From: Uliginosibacterium sp. | Lineage (GTDB): Bacteria; Pseudomonadota; Gammaproteobacteria; Burkholderiales; Rhodocyclaceae | Reading direction: 5' to 3' | Assembly: GCA_016718265.1 (NCBI GenBank) | Contig: JADKDZ010000014.1 | Location: 1 to 64,000, forward strand | DNA length: 64,000 bases | Shown: positions 50,541 to 59,042 of the stretch, piece after piece | Layout of the letters: each line of letters opens with the position of its first letter | Numbering within the stretch: position 1 is the first letter of the stretch | Notes under the pieces: model-generated | Databases searched by the model: none | Told to the model about the DNA's origin: nothing | Seen by the model: the letters and a program-made list of their open reading frames with translations, nothing else | Position numbers and translations under genes: made by a program

Positions 50541-53081
50541 TCAGGCTCGGCTTACTTTCACTGCACACTTCTTGAAGTCAGTCTCTTTCGAGATCGGACA
50601 GGTGGCGTCAAGCGTCAGCTTGTTGATCAGCCGCCCTTCATCGAAGAAGGGAACGAATATCAAACCAACCGGCGGCTTGTTGCGGCCATGTGTCTCGATC
50701 CGCGCCGTAATCTCGCCACGACGCGAGGCCACCTTGACCAGCATGCCGCGCTGCAGCTTTCGCTTGGTAGCGTCGTCGGGGTGCATGAAGATCACGGCTT
50801 CGGGCACGGCTTTGTGCAGCTCGGGTACGCGCCGCGTCATGCTCCCGGTATGCCAGTGCTCCAGCACGCGCCCCGTGCACAGCCAGAGGTCGAAGTCCTT
50901 GTCCGGCATCTCCGGCGGGTTCACATAGGGCAGCGCAAAAATGACCGCTTTACCATCTTTATGGCCGTAAAACCTCACGCCTTCGCCCTTCTTGACGTAG
51001 GGGTCGTAACCCTCACGGAAGCGCCACAGAGTCTCCTTGCCATCCACGACCGGCCAGCGCAAGCCGCGTGCCTTGTGATAGACATCGAAGCTCGCCAGGT
51101 CATGGCCATGGCCGCGTCCGAAAACGGCATACTCCTCGAACAGTCCTTTCTGCAGGTAGAAGCCAAAGACCTTGGACTCATCGTTCATGTAGCCCTGAAT
51201 GGCATGTCCATTCACTTTCTCGAGCTCTGCGAGGGGGAACTTGTTGACGACCTTGTTGGCATACAGCACGTCATACAGCGTCTTGCCCTTGTACTCCGGC
51301 TTCTTAGCAAGCAGCTCGGCCGGCCAGACGTCTTCCATCTTGAAGCGCTTGGCAAACTCAACGTACTGCCAGAGATCAGACCGTGCATCCCCCGGCGCCT
51401 TCACCTGCTGACGCCAGAACTGGGTGCGCCGTTCCGCGTTGCCGAATGCGCCTTCTTTCTCGGTCCACATCGCCGAGGGCAAGATCAGATCGGCCGCAAG
51501 CGCCGAGACGGTCGGGTACACATCAGACACCACGACAAACGCGGCGGGGTTGCGCCAGCCCGGGTAGATTTCACCATTGACGTTGGGGCCCGCCTGCATG
51601 TTGTTGGTCGTGCTGGTCCAGTAGCACTTGATCTTGCCGTCCTTGAGGGCACGGCTCTGCGCCACCGCATGCAGGCCCACCTTGTCCGGAATCGTGCCGT
51701 CCGGAAGTTGCCAGATTTCTTCGGTGTGCTTGCGGTGCTCGGGATTGGTGACCACCATGTCGGCGGGCAAACGATGCGAGAAGGTCCCGACTTCCCGCGC
51801 TGTGCCACAGGCGCTGGGTTGACCTGTGAGCGAGAAAGGGCCATTGCCCGGTTCACTGATCTTGCCCACCAGCAGGTGAACGTTGTAGATCATGTTGTTT
51901 GCCCAGGTCCCGCGGGTATGCTGGTTGAATCCCATTGTCCAGAATGACACGACCTTGCGCTTCGGGTCTGCATAGATTTCGGCGAGCTTCTTCAGCTTGT
52001 CTGCCGGCACGCCCGATAGCTTGCTGACTTTTTCGACCGTGTACTCGGAGACAAACTTGGCGAACTCTTCGAAGCTGATCGGCTCGGACTTGCCGGTATC
52101 GCCCTTGGGCTTGCCGTCGGCGCCGGGGTAGCCGTTGCTCGTCGCATTCTTCTCAAGATCGTGATTCGGGCGAAGACCAAAACCGATATCGGTCTCGCCC
52201 CGCTTGAAGTTCACATTCTTCTTCACAAACTCCAGATTCACCTTCTTGTTCTGGATGATGTAATTGCAGATGTAGTTCAGGATCGCAAGATCGGTGTTCG
52301 GCACGAAGACCATGCCGTTGTCGGCCAGATCGAAGGAGCGGTGCTCGAAGGTGGAGAGCACGTGGACCTGGCACTTGTCATGCGAGAGACGACGATCCGT
52401 AATGCGGCTCCAGAGAATCGGGTGCATCTCGGCCATGTTCGAGCCCCAGAGCACGAAGGTATCGGAGGCTTCGATATCGTCATAGCACCCCATCGGCTCG
52501 TCGATCCCGAAGGTGCGCATGAAACCGGCCACCGCCGACGCCATGCAGTGACGCGCGTTGGGGTCGAGATTGTTGGAGCGGAAGCCTGCCTTCCAGAGCT
52601 TGCTGGCGGCATAGCCCTCCCAGATCGTCCACTGGCCGGAGCCGAACATCGCAATGGACGCCGGGCCACTCTCCTTCAGCGCCGCCTTCCACTTCTCGGC
52701 CATGATGTCGAAAGCCTTATCCCAGCTGATCGGCGTGAATTCGCCGTCCTTGGCATACTGGCCATTCTTCATGCGCAGCAAGGGCTGGGTCAGGCGGTCT
52801 GCGCCATACATGATCTTGGACAGAAAATAGCCCTTGATGCAGTTGAGCCCGCGGTTGACCGGTGCATCCGGGTCGCCCTGGGTCGCCACAATCTTGCCGT
52901 TCTGCACGCCGACCAGTACCGAGCACCCTGTGCCGCAGAAGCGACAGGCCGCCTTGTCCCAGCGCACCTCGCCAGGTGCCGGCGCCGCGGAGGCAATCGG
53001 GATGACCGCCGCACCTGTCGCGGTTGCCGTTGCAGCCGCCAGTGCCTGGCTCTTGATGAAGTCTCGACGCGACATGCTCAT
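50541..53081 (-). CDS. napA: Periplasmic nitrate reductase catalytic subunit
   Basis: This 846-residue molybdopterin enzyme reduces nitrate to nitrite. It has a Tat signal (SRRDFIKSQALAAA), a 4Fe-4S cluster motif CRFCGTGCSVLV at residues 46-57 with the fourth Cys in GLNCIKGYF, and NARHCMASAVAGFMRTFG, which carries the molybdenum-ligating Cys. The C-terminal block WLCTGRVLEHWHTGSMTRRV belongs to the cofactor-binding domain. Its start overlaps the napD stop (ATGA). Confidence 0.98.
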   Translation of the reverse strand: MSMSRRDFIKSQALAAATATATGAAVIPIASAAPAPGEVRWDKAACRFCGTGCSVLVGVQNGKIVATQGDPDAPVNRGLNCIKGYFLSKIMYGADRLTQPLLRMKNGQYAKDGEFTPISWDKAFDIMAEKWKAALKESGPASIAMFGSGQWTIWEGYAASKLWKAGFRSNNLDPNARHCMASAVAGFMRTFGIDEPMGCYDDIEASDTFVLWGSNMAEMHPILWSRITDRRLSHDKCQVHVLSTFEHRSFDLADNGMVFVPNTDLAILNYICNYIIQNKKVNLEFVKKNVNFKRGETDIGFGLRPNHDLEKNATSNGYPGADGKPKGDTGKSEPISFEEFAKFVSEYTVEKVSKLSGVPADKLKKLAEIYADPKRKVVSFWTMGFNQHTRGTWANNMIYNVHLLVGKISEPGNGPFSLTGQPSACGTAREVGTFSHRLPADMVVTNPEHRKHTEEIWQLPDGTIPDKVGLHAVAQSRALKDGKIKCYWTSTTNNMQAGPNVNGEIYPGWRNPAAFVVVSDVYPTVSALAADLILPSAMWTEKEGAFGNAERRTQFWRQQVKAPGDARSDLWQYVEFAKRFKMEDVWPAELLAKKPEYKGKTLYDVLYANKVVNKFPLAELEKVNGHAIQGYMNDESKVFGFYLQKGLFEEYAVFGRGHGHDLASFDVYHKARGLRWPVVDGKETLWRFREGYDPYVKKGEGVRFYGHKDGKAVIFALPYVNPPEMPDKDFDLWLCTGRVLEHWHTGSMTRRVPELHKAVPEAVIFMHPDDATKRKLQRGMLVKVASRRGEITARIETHGRNKPPVGLIFVPFFDEGRLINKLTLDATCPISKETDFKKCAVKVSRA

Positions 53082-53374
53082 GCTCTGCTCTCCTCTTTCT
53101 TGCTGCGTGCGAATGCGGCCGTGATGTCAGACGGAACGGTCGCCTCGTCGGAATATTCATAAGCCAGAGTGGTCCCCAGCACACCGGGTGCAATTGAGAC
53201 CGCAACAATGGAGTCAGAGACGGCATAGCCCTCGCCATCTTCGACCATGACCACCAGGCGTCCGCCTTCGGGGGTTGTGCCATACAGACTCACACCGGGG
53301 ATGTCCGCCAGGCTGGCCGCCACGCTGGCAGCTTGCTCGGGCCTCACCCGCGCGAGCAGGCTTGCGATTCTCAT
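53078..53374 (-). CDS. napD: NapD chaperone
   Basis: This 98-residue protein binds the Tat signal of NapA and delays its export until the cofactor is loaded. The sequence begins MRIASLLARVRPEQAASV and has SLADIPGVSLYGTTPEGGR. The ATG at 53374 has GGAGAGAG upstream; a GTG at 53386 is a weaker candidate. It is the first nap gene, and an FNR-like box lies about 135 bases upstream. Confidence 0.9.
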   Translation of the reverse strand: MRIASLLARVRPEQAASVAASLADIPGVSLYGTTPEGGRLVVMVEDGEGYAVSDSIVAVSIAPGVLGTTLAYEYSDEATVPSDITAAFARSKKEESRA

Positions 53375-53507
53375 GTCTCTCTCCACGGCTGCGACAGGCT
53401 GTCCAGCCTAGTTCTTGCACCATATTGTGGCAGCGACTCCGCCCCAAGGGGAATGCCCTGATTTGGAACACCGTGACGATTGGATGCCATCTCAGGCTGT
53501 CATCGCC

Positions 53508-53521
53508 TTGATTCGAGTCAA
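53508..53521 (-). promoter_or_regulatory. FNR-type box upstream of napD
   Basis: Read on the minus strand this is TTGACTCGAATCAA, with half-sites TTGAC and ATCAA, one mismatch from the FNR consensus TTGAT-N4-ATCAA. It lies about 135 bases before the napD start. A -10 at the proper distance (about 53480-53485) is weak. Anaerobic control of nap by FNR is known in E. coli and is plausible here. Confidence 0.55.
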
Positions 53522-53656
53522 GACGCCCCGGGCAAGCTGCTTGCCCGGCGGGAAGTCCATGTTTTCATCATGGACTTATGGAGTCGGCCATCAAATGGGT
53601 TGAATAGTGATGCGCAAACTTTGTCTTCGTGCTTTCGTGAGGACGAAGAACACGGC

Positions 53657-53710
53657 ACACGAAGGCGTTGCGAGGCTGCCACCGCTGTTCTCGCAAGTGT
53701 TTGAGGCGGG
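53657..53710 (+). repeat. Dispersed intergenic repeat, copy 2
   Basis: Bases 53657-53682 are identical over 26 bp to the reverse complement of 879-904, and the next 25 or so bases are about two thirds identical. It lies right at the end of the permease-acyltransferase gene. Confidence 0.55.
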
Positions 53711-53711
53711 A

Positions 53712-55955
53712 TCAGTAGAGCCCCGACACGCTGCTGCGGCGAGCCCATCGCAGGATGGGTTTTTCAAGACAATGCCAGCTCAGACTCGCCAGCACGCACG
53801 AAAGGACGAGAACGGCTGCGGAAAGCATCAGCCAGGTCGTCCCCGAGGTGACTCCAAACATTCGGAATGTCGGCACCCAGTAGATGCGCAGCAGCTCCAT
53901 CACGGGCCAGTGCCAAAGATAAACGCCAAAGGAGATCGTTGACAGGTAGCGAAATACCCGGTTGTCAAAAACTATCGCCATCCTCGCGCTGAAGTTCAGG
54001 TGATACAGCAGCAAGGCAACAAGCGCGGGCAGTATGGGCGTGATGTAGGGCTGCCGCGTCAACAAGCTCGGAACACCCATCTGGCCGAGAAAGGCAAACA
54101 CAAAGCCAGTGGCTGCCAGCGCCCACAGCGCCATCTGATCATGCTCGTCCGCGGCAATTGGCCGATGATCGCGGGCACGCCGGGCGATCGCAAACGCGGC
54201 ATAGCTGCCGAGCATGAACTGGGTCATGAAGCTTGCAGGATTCCAGTACGGCAGCCATTCCTTGGCACCCCCGATCATCCCGTAGGCCCAACCCTTGTCG
54301 ACCCGGTCGGTCATGAACACCCCGACGATGATGAAGTGCGCAAGCTGCAAGCCGATCAGCACCATGGCGAGGTAGCGGGCAACACGCTGAGGCTCGCGCG
54401 TGCGCCCGGCACGCCACAGCGGCCACAGCATGAGCGGCAGCATTACGTAGCAGAGTGCTTCGAGACTGATGGACCACAGGGTCGGGTCCATTTCAGCCGG
54501 AAAGAAGGTGACGTAGTGCAAGGCGGACACGAAGAAGGCGCCGGCAGCCGCGCGCTCGACCACATACTGTGCGGTCGGAAACCAGATCAACCCACCTGCG
54601 ACGCTCAAACCCAGGGCGAGCCAATAGGCCGGCGCGATCCGTGCGAAGCGCCTCACGGCATAGGCCCGCAGGGACGGGCATGCGCCGCCGTCGAGGTAGC
54701 GCGTCCAGAAAGGATGCGACAGCAATGCACCCGAGAGCACGAAGAACAGACAAACCCCTGCATCAGACTTCCACCCCAGATTGATGAGGGGTTGCAGCAC
54801 CCAGGGAATCGCCATCGAAACATCAATCCGCTGGCACAGATGGTGGTACACGACTAGCAGACAGGCGATTGCCCGCAGCCCGTCAAAACCGCGCAGGCGA
54901 GAGGCATTCTGGTCCGGCGCGAGCAACCACTGCTTGAGCCGCTGGATCAGCACTGCCCGCCGCGACGGCTGAGAAGCAAGCCCGATCGCCGTCTCATCCG
55001 TGTGGGCCGGGGTCAGGGCCAGTGCATCCGGGCGGCCGCAGATGAAGCGCCACAATATCCAGACCGCTGCCGCCAGAATGGCATACACGATGATCGCGAT
55101 CGCCGAGGTCGCGCCAAAGTCGCCAATCCGGAAGGCCAGCCAGTGCATGTACTCGCCCACGCTACCGATGTCGACCATCGCCGACACGAAGCTGACCGAG
55201 CACGCAAAGAACAAGGTCGGGCGCAGATACGGCAGGGTGACGTACAGCAACTCTTGCCAGGGCTTGGCGCCATCCAGCCGCGCGGCTTCACTTTGCTCGG
55301 TCGGCATCGTCATCAAGGCCGCGACGTACCACATCATGTTCCAGCCCGTGAAGCGCAGCCACATCGAGAATGCCCAGATCGCATCCATGTAGCGCCCCCA
55401 ACTGATCGGGCGCGCCGGAAACAGCCAGGCCAGGGGCTGCACGCCGGCAATCGAAAAGTCGTGCGCGGCAATCAGCAAGGCGCTGAGCACGCCGATGGTG
55501 GGCAGTTCCTGGCCACCGATGGCAAACAGCATCTTGAAGACAAAGATGAACGCCACGCTCGGCACCAGCAGCGGCAGGAAATAGACCCCTACCAGCGCGC
55601 GGAGATACCGGCCCAGATACCGATGAACGACATATGCCAGGGAGATTGCGCTGACCTGAACAAAAAAGCTCCCTACGATCAGCAGCCAGAGCGTCTGGAA
55701 CAAGGCTTTGCCGAACCAGTCATCTACGACAATCACCCAGCGGTAGTTCTCCAGCCCGATAAACTCGAACGCCGCCATGCCATCCAGCGCATTCCAGCTC
55801 ACGAACGAGACCGACAGTGAGAACACCAGGGGCGCCAGGCCGAAGAACAAGGTGATGGCGGCCGGCGCTACAAACAGATAAGGCATCCAGTGCCGCTGCA
55901 CGCGCAGTCCCCGCCACACTCGCCAGTTGCTTGATTGATGCACCTTACGCTCCAT
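53712..55955 (-). CDS. ABC sugar-type permease fused to an acyltransferase-3 domain
   Basis: This 747-residue protein joins two membrane domains in one frame. Residues 25-300 are a MalF/UgpA-type permease with about six helices and the EAA loop SEAARLDGAKPWQELLYVTLP near residues 222-242, which normally contacts an ATPase. After a linker, an acyltransferase-3 domain starts near residue 355 with RLRGFDGLRAIACLLVVYHH and continues with FFVLSGALLSHPFW and FGVYLWHWPVMELL. Such domains O-acetylate surface glycans (OafA-like). No ATPase or binding protein is nearby. I chose the ATG at 55955; an upstream start at 56102 adds an implausible N-terminus. This domain combination looks unusual and could be a real fusion or a rearranged gene. 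Confidence 0.78.
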   Translation of the reverse strand: MERKVHQSSNWRVWRGLRVQRHWMPYLFVAPAAITLFFGLAPLVFSLSVSFVSWNALDGMAAFEFIGLENYRWVIVVDDWFGKALFQTLWLLIVGSFFVQVSAISLAYVVHRYLGRYLRALVGVYFLPLLVPSVAFIFVFKMLFAIGGQELPTIGVLSALLIAAHDFSIAGVQPLAWLFPARPISWGRYMDAIWAFSMWLRFTGWNMMWYVAALMTMPTEQSEAARLDGAKPWQELLYVTLPYLRPTLFFACSVSFVSAMVDIGSVGEYMHWLAFRIGDFGATSAIAIIVYAILAAAVWILWRFICGRPDALALTPAHTDETAIGLASQPSRRAVLIQRLKQWLLAPDQNASRLRGFDGLRAIACLLVVYHHLCQRIDVSMAIPWVLQPLINLGWKSDAGVCLFFVLSGALLSHPFWTRYLDGGACPSLRAYAVRRFARIAPAYWLALGLSVAGGLIWFPTAQYVVERAAAGAFFVSALHYVTFFPAEMDPTLWSISLEALCYVMLPLMLWPLWRAGRTREPQRVARYLAMVLIGLQLAHFIIVGVFMTDRVDKGWAYGMIGGAKEWLPYWNPASFMTQFMLGSYAAFAIARRARDHRPIAADEHDQMALWALAATGFVFAFLGQMGVPSLLTRQPYITPILPALVALLLYHLNFSARMAIVFDNRVFRYLSTISFGVYLWHWPVMELLRIYWVPTFRMFGVTSGTTWLMLSAAVLVLSCVLASLSWHCLEKPILRWARRSSVSGLY

Positions 55956-56169
55956 CCAGGAATGTCCACACGCCCTGCCTTGCTGCGCGCGCAAGACGGC
56001 TGTCAAGGCGTCGATTGACCTTGTCACAGTACAGGGTATTCTCCGAAATTGCGGGCGGGCGGCAAGAACACACCAGAAGTAAAGTGGCTCCCGCCCACGC
56101 ATGCCCGGGAAATGCCGACAGGCTGAGAAGGCAGATATCCACGCATCAATCCGATTTCAGGGAGCGCGC

Positions 56170-56523
56170 ATGGCCAGACACGTCTCTTACAACCCCGACA
56201 ACGGCTGCCCGGTCGAGGCCGCGCTGGACACACTTGGCGGCAAATGGAAAGGTGTCATTCTGCTGCTGCTCTTCCGCGCCGAGCACCGATACTCGGCGCT
56301 GCGGCAGCAATTGCCCGGGTTGTCGGACCGCATGCTAAGCAAGCAGCTCAAGGAGCTCGAGGCCGACGGCCTGATCCGGCGCGGCTTCGCCGAAGGAACA
56401 CCCTTGAACGTGACCTACGCATTGACCCCGCTGGGAGCCGACCTTGCCCCGCTCATCAAGCTCATGACGGCCTGGGGAGAAGCCTACCTGGCACAGGGCA
56501 CCACGGACTCAGTCACCCCCTGA
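56170..56523 (+). CDS. HxlR-family transcriptional regulator
   Basis: This 117-residue winged-helix regulator has a Cys near the N-terminus (NGCPVEAALDTLGGKWKG) and the HxlR pattern RYSALRQQLPGLSDRMLSKQLKELEADGLIRR. Members respond to redox or aldehyde signals. The ATG at 56170 has GGGAG upstream; the frame could extend to 56101. It is convergent with a second HxlR gene, overlapping it by 11 bases. Confidence 0.9.
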   Translation: MARHVSYNPDNGCPVEAALDTLGGKWKGVILLLLFRAEHRYSALRQQLPGLSDRMLSKQLKELEADGLIRRGFAEGTPLNVTYALTPLGADLAPLIKLMTAWGEAYLAQGTTDSVTP

Positions 56524-56926
56524 GGCGTCCGGAAAGCGGCCGGTCCGCCGTCTGGCCACGATTGCTTCCCTGAGGCGATACCCGATCGCGTACCCGCGCG
56601 GGTTGCTGCAAAAGCTGCAGCCCCCAGGCCTCCATGGCCCGCAGTGCCGGGCCAAGCGCCTCCCCCTGCGCACTCAAACGATAGTTCACCACCGACTGGC
56701 AGGCTGCATCCACCTCCCGCGTCACCAGCCCCAGCGCACACAGTTCACACAGCTGCTTTGCCAGCGTCCGTTCGGATATCCCCAGCAGGACGCGACGCAG
56801 CTCACCATAGCGCTGCGCCCCGCCCAGCAGCGAGAACAGGATCATCCCTTTCCACTTGCCGCACAGTACCCCGAGCGCACACTCGAAGGGATCCGACCGG
56901 CAAAGCTCGCGCACTGATTTACGCAT
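56513..56926 (-). CDS. Second HxlR-family transcriptional regulator
   Basis: This 137-residue protein has the HxlR winged-helix pattern (ALGVLCGKWKGMILFSLL, RYGELRRVLLGISERTLAKQLCEL) with a Cys in FECALGVLCG. It is a paralogue of the neighbouring regulator at the family level, but the two are only moderately alike. Its basic C-terminal tail extends beyond the usual end and overlaps the neighbour's 3' end. Confidence 0.87.
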   Translation of the reverse strand: MRKSVRELCRSDPFECALGVLCGKWKGMILFSLLGGAQRYGELRRVLLGISERTLAKQLCELCALGLVTREVDAACQSVVNYRLSAQGEALGPALRAMEAWGLQLLQQPARVRDRVSPQGSNRGQTADRPLSGRLRG

Positions 56927-56993
56927 GTCCGAACGCTTTCAAGCTCCACCCCCTTCGCGGGTAGAGCGCCATTCAATTCGCAAAGACCCAAGC

Positions 56994-57788
56994 TCACCAG
57001 ACATAGGACAAACCGACCCCGAACTGCTTGCGGCGGGTAGCAGGCTGGGCCAGGTAGCCTTGGGTGACTCCATTCCGCTGCCATGCAACATCATGACTCC
57101 GCTTGATGACAAGCGACTCGACATGCAGTGTCACCAGAAGCTGCGTCACATCTCCCGACTGCGACAGAGGCCACTCTGCAGAGAGTCTCACGCCCTCGGC
57201 ACTTCCCGTCTCAAAGCTGACTGGGTCAATCCCACCACTTGACCAGACCTTCTGACGGCCGGCAGCGCTGCTCATCCAGTCGAGCGAGAAGGACCCCTTG
57301 CCGCTTCCACTCACGTTCTGCCACTGCAGCCCGAGCACTTCCCAACGCGTTCGATAGTTCTCACTCAGCCCGGCAATATTGCCCGTTGCATGGATGCGCC
57401 TGTCTCTGAATTCCTGCTCCAGCCCGACTCGACCTCGCCAACCTGGAAAGATCGGCAGCGTGTAGATCGTGGCCAGTCGTGTATTCACATAATCCGTTTG
57501 CGTTCTGATCGCCAGGCCGTTCTGGGAATGCCCCTGATAGTGCAGACGGGGACGTGCGTGCTCGATTGCGACCTCAAGGTCTCCGGGCCCGACGCTTGAC
57601 TGGTACGCAATCCCCAGCACAGCCTGATTGCCACGCTCCTGCAGGAAACGCGACCCGTCGGTCCGGTACTCGACGACCGTCTCATGACGAAGATCAGCGG
57701 TCGCTGTCCACCGGTTCGCAGCCGCAATGGCCGACGCCGCCGGAGAGAGGATTGCACAACATGCCAGAAGTCGAGCGGGAGTTCTCAT
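56994..57788 (-). CDS. Predicted outer-membrane beta-barrel protein
   Basis: This 264-residue protein has a signal peptide (residues 1-23) and a mature part rich in alternating polar/hydrophobic strands such as WTATADLRHETVVEYR and GDLEVAIEHARPRLHY. It ends with KQFGVGLSYVW; an aromatic last residue is typical of outer-membrane barrels. I recognise no precise family. It lies just downstream of a terminator of a frameshifted lipoprotein gene. Confidence 0.7.
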   Translation of the reverse strand: MRTPARLLACCAILSPAASAIAAANRWTATADLRHETVVEYRTDGSRFLQERGNQAVLGIAYQSSVGPGDLEVAIEHARPRLHYQGHSQNGLAIRTQTDYVNTRLATIYTLPIFPGWRGRVGLEQEFRDRRIHATGNIAGLSENYRTRWEVLGLQWQNVSGSGKGSFSLDWMSSAAGRQKVWSSGGIDPVSFETGSAEGVRLSAEWPLSQSGDVTQLLVTLHVESLVIKRSHDVAWQRNGVTQGYLAQPATRRKQFGVGLSYVW

Positions 57789-57794
57789 CGTGGT

Positions 57795-57827
57795 CCAAAA
57801 ACAAAAGGGCGCCGCCAGGCACCCTTT
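57795..57827 (-). terminator. Rho-independent terminator on the minus strand
   Basis: On the minus strand, AAAGGGTGCC, loop TGGC, GGCGCCCTTT forms a stem followed by TTTTGTTTTT. It lies downstream of the frameshifted lipoprotein gene and before the beta-barrel gene. Confidence 0.8.
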
Positions 57828-57850
57828 CTCAGACTATGCAAAGCCTGGGG

Positions 57851-58860
57851 TCAATTGAGTGCGGCCAGGTTCGTCATCTTGCTGCTGTCCATTGTACCGT
57901 CGCTGTCGAAGTCGGCTTCAAGCTTCACGTTCTCGTTGCCCAGGTAGGTCAGATATACATCACTGCCATTGCCGTAGAACCGAAGGTTCCCGGCCGTAAT
58001 GGCACCCCCCTTCACGGATGCACTGACCATAATCTTCCCAGTGATCTTTCCGCCTGGCTGCGTATGGACAAACGACTCGGATACTGTTTGCGTCGATTCG
58101 CTTGTGGTCCTGTTGAACCTTGGTGCATCACCACCAGTTCACCATCGCCAAGTTCTCGCTGCCGTAAGCGATATTGAACGTCAGCGCGCCCAACAGTCGG
58201 AAGTGACGAACTGGCTGTCCACCGTCAGCGTCAAATCTACCGTACCGTTTAGGTTTGCTGCTACGGCACTCGTGGTTGACGCAGCCTTATAGTTTTCAAA
58301 CACCATCTTCATAGCAACAACGGTAGTCGTCGATGAGCGACGCTGTGAAACCGTCACAGTCGACGAAACCTTTCCGGAAAGCACGGTCCCGCCACCATCG
58401 TCACAGGCTGAAAAGGTGATCGATCCGGTGTCGCCGACCGTATAAACCGTCGTGTTCGCATAGTTCATAGAAAGCGTTGCGGACCCGGCTTTCTTGCACG
58501 CCACCTGCTTGGATGAGCTAATCCCGCCTGCAAAGTCGGGCTGTGCCCGCAATGCTCCCAGTCTTTCCGAGATAGCCACAGCAGCAGGCAGAACGCCCTG
58601 CGCCAGCACAGCCGGCGACTGGGTTTCGACGCCCCCGACGAGCAGTGTCGCCAATTCGGGGTCTGCAGCGCTTGTCGCCGCCCCTGCAGCGGTGTTCGAC
58701 GACCGGCTGACCCGATCCTGATTGGCGGCGGTGACGGCCGTCGCTGTGGGATTACTCGGCGCGGTCGTCAAAGGCGGACTGCTCCCGCCGCCCCGCCGCC
58801 ACCACACCCCGCGAGCGACATCGATACCCCCAAACACACCAACAACAATGAATACCGCAT
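57851..58860 (-). pseudogene. Lipoprotein gene with several frameshifts
   Basis: A start with a good AGGAG site at 58860 gives a lipoprotein signal (MRYSLLLVCLGVSMSLAGC then GGGG), but this frame stops soon. The large open frame 58885-58181 continues with SSPPLTTAPSNPTATAV and ends VTSDCWAR. A third frame gives LLGALTFNIAYGSENLAMVN to a stop at 58128-58130, and a fourth segment runs to the stop at 57851 (KLEADFDSDGTMDSSK). At least three frame changes are needed to restore one protein of about 330 residues. Its function is unknown; it is a Ser/Thr-rich secreted protein. Either the gene is decaying or the sequence has indel errors. Confidence 0.7.
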
Positions 58861-59042
58861 AACTGCTCCTATCTGCTTCTGCCATATAAAGGCGCGCAAT
58901 ATACAGTTATTGACACTTTTCGTCTGTGTCAGGTATCACACACGCTTGCAGGCATCGCTTGTATCGTGAAGGGCCCAGAGCGCGATTTGCAAGGCTGTGC
59001 TTGCTAAGATGGATGCCCGACCACTCTCAGCGGACTTCGAAC

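Larger units (their letters stand above)
53387..53711. other. Intergenic region between nap operon and permease-acyltransferase gene
   Basis: These 325 bases contain the FNR-like box at 53508-53521 and a dispersed repeat (53657-53710). No gene is recognised. Confidence 0.5.

Noticed and set aside
49746..51947. 733-codon plus-strand frame across napG and napA
   Set aside because: Antisense shadow; the minus strand encodes recognised Nap proteins.
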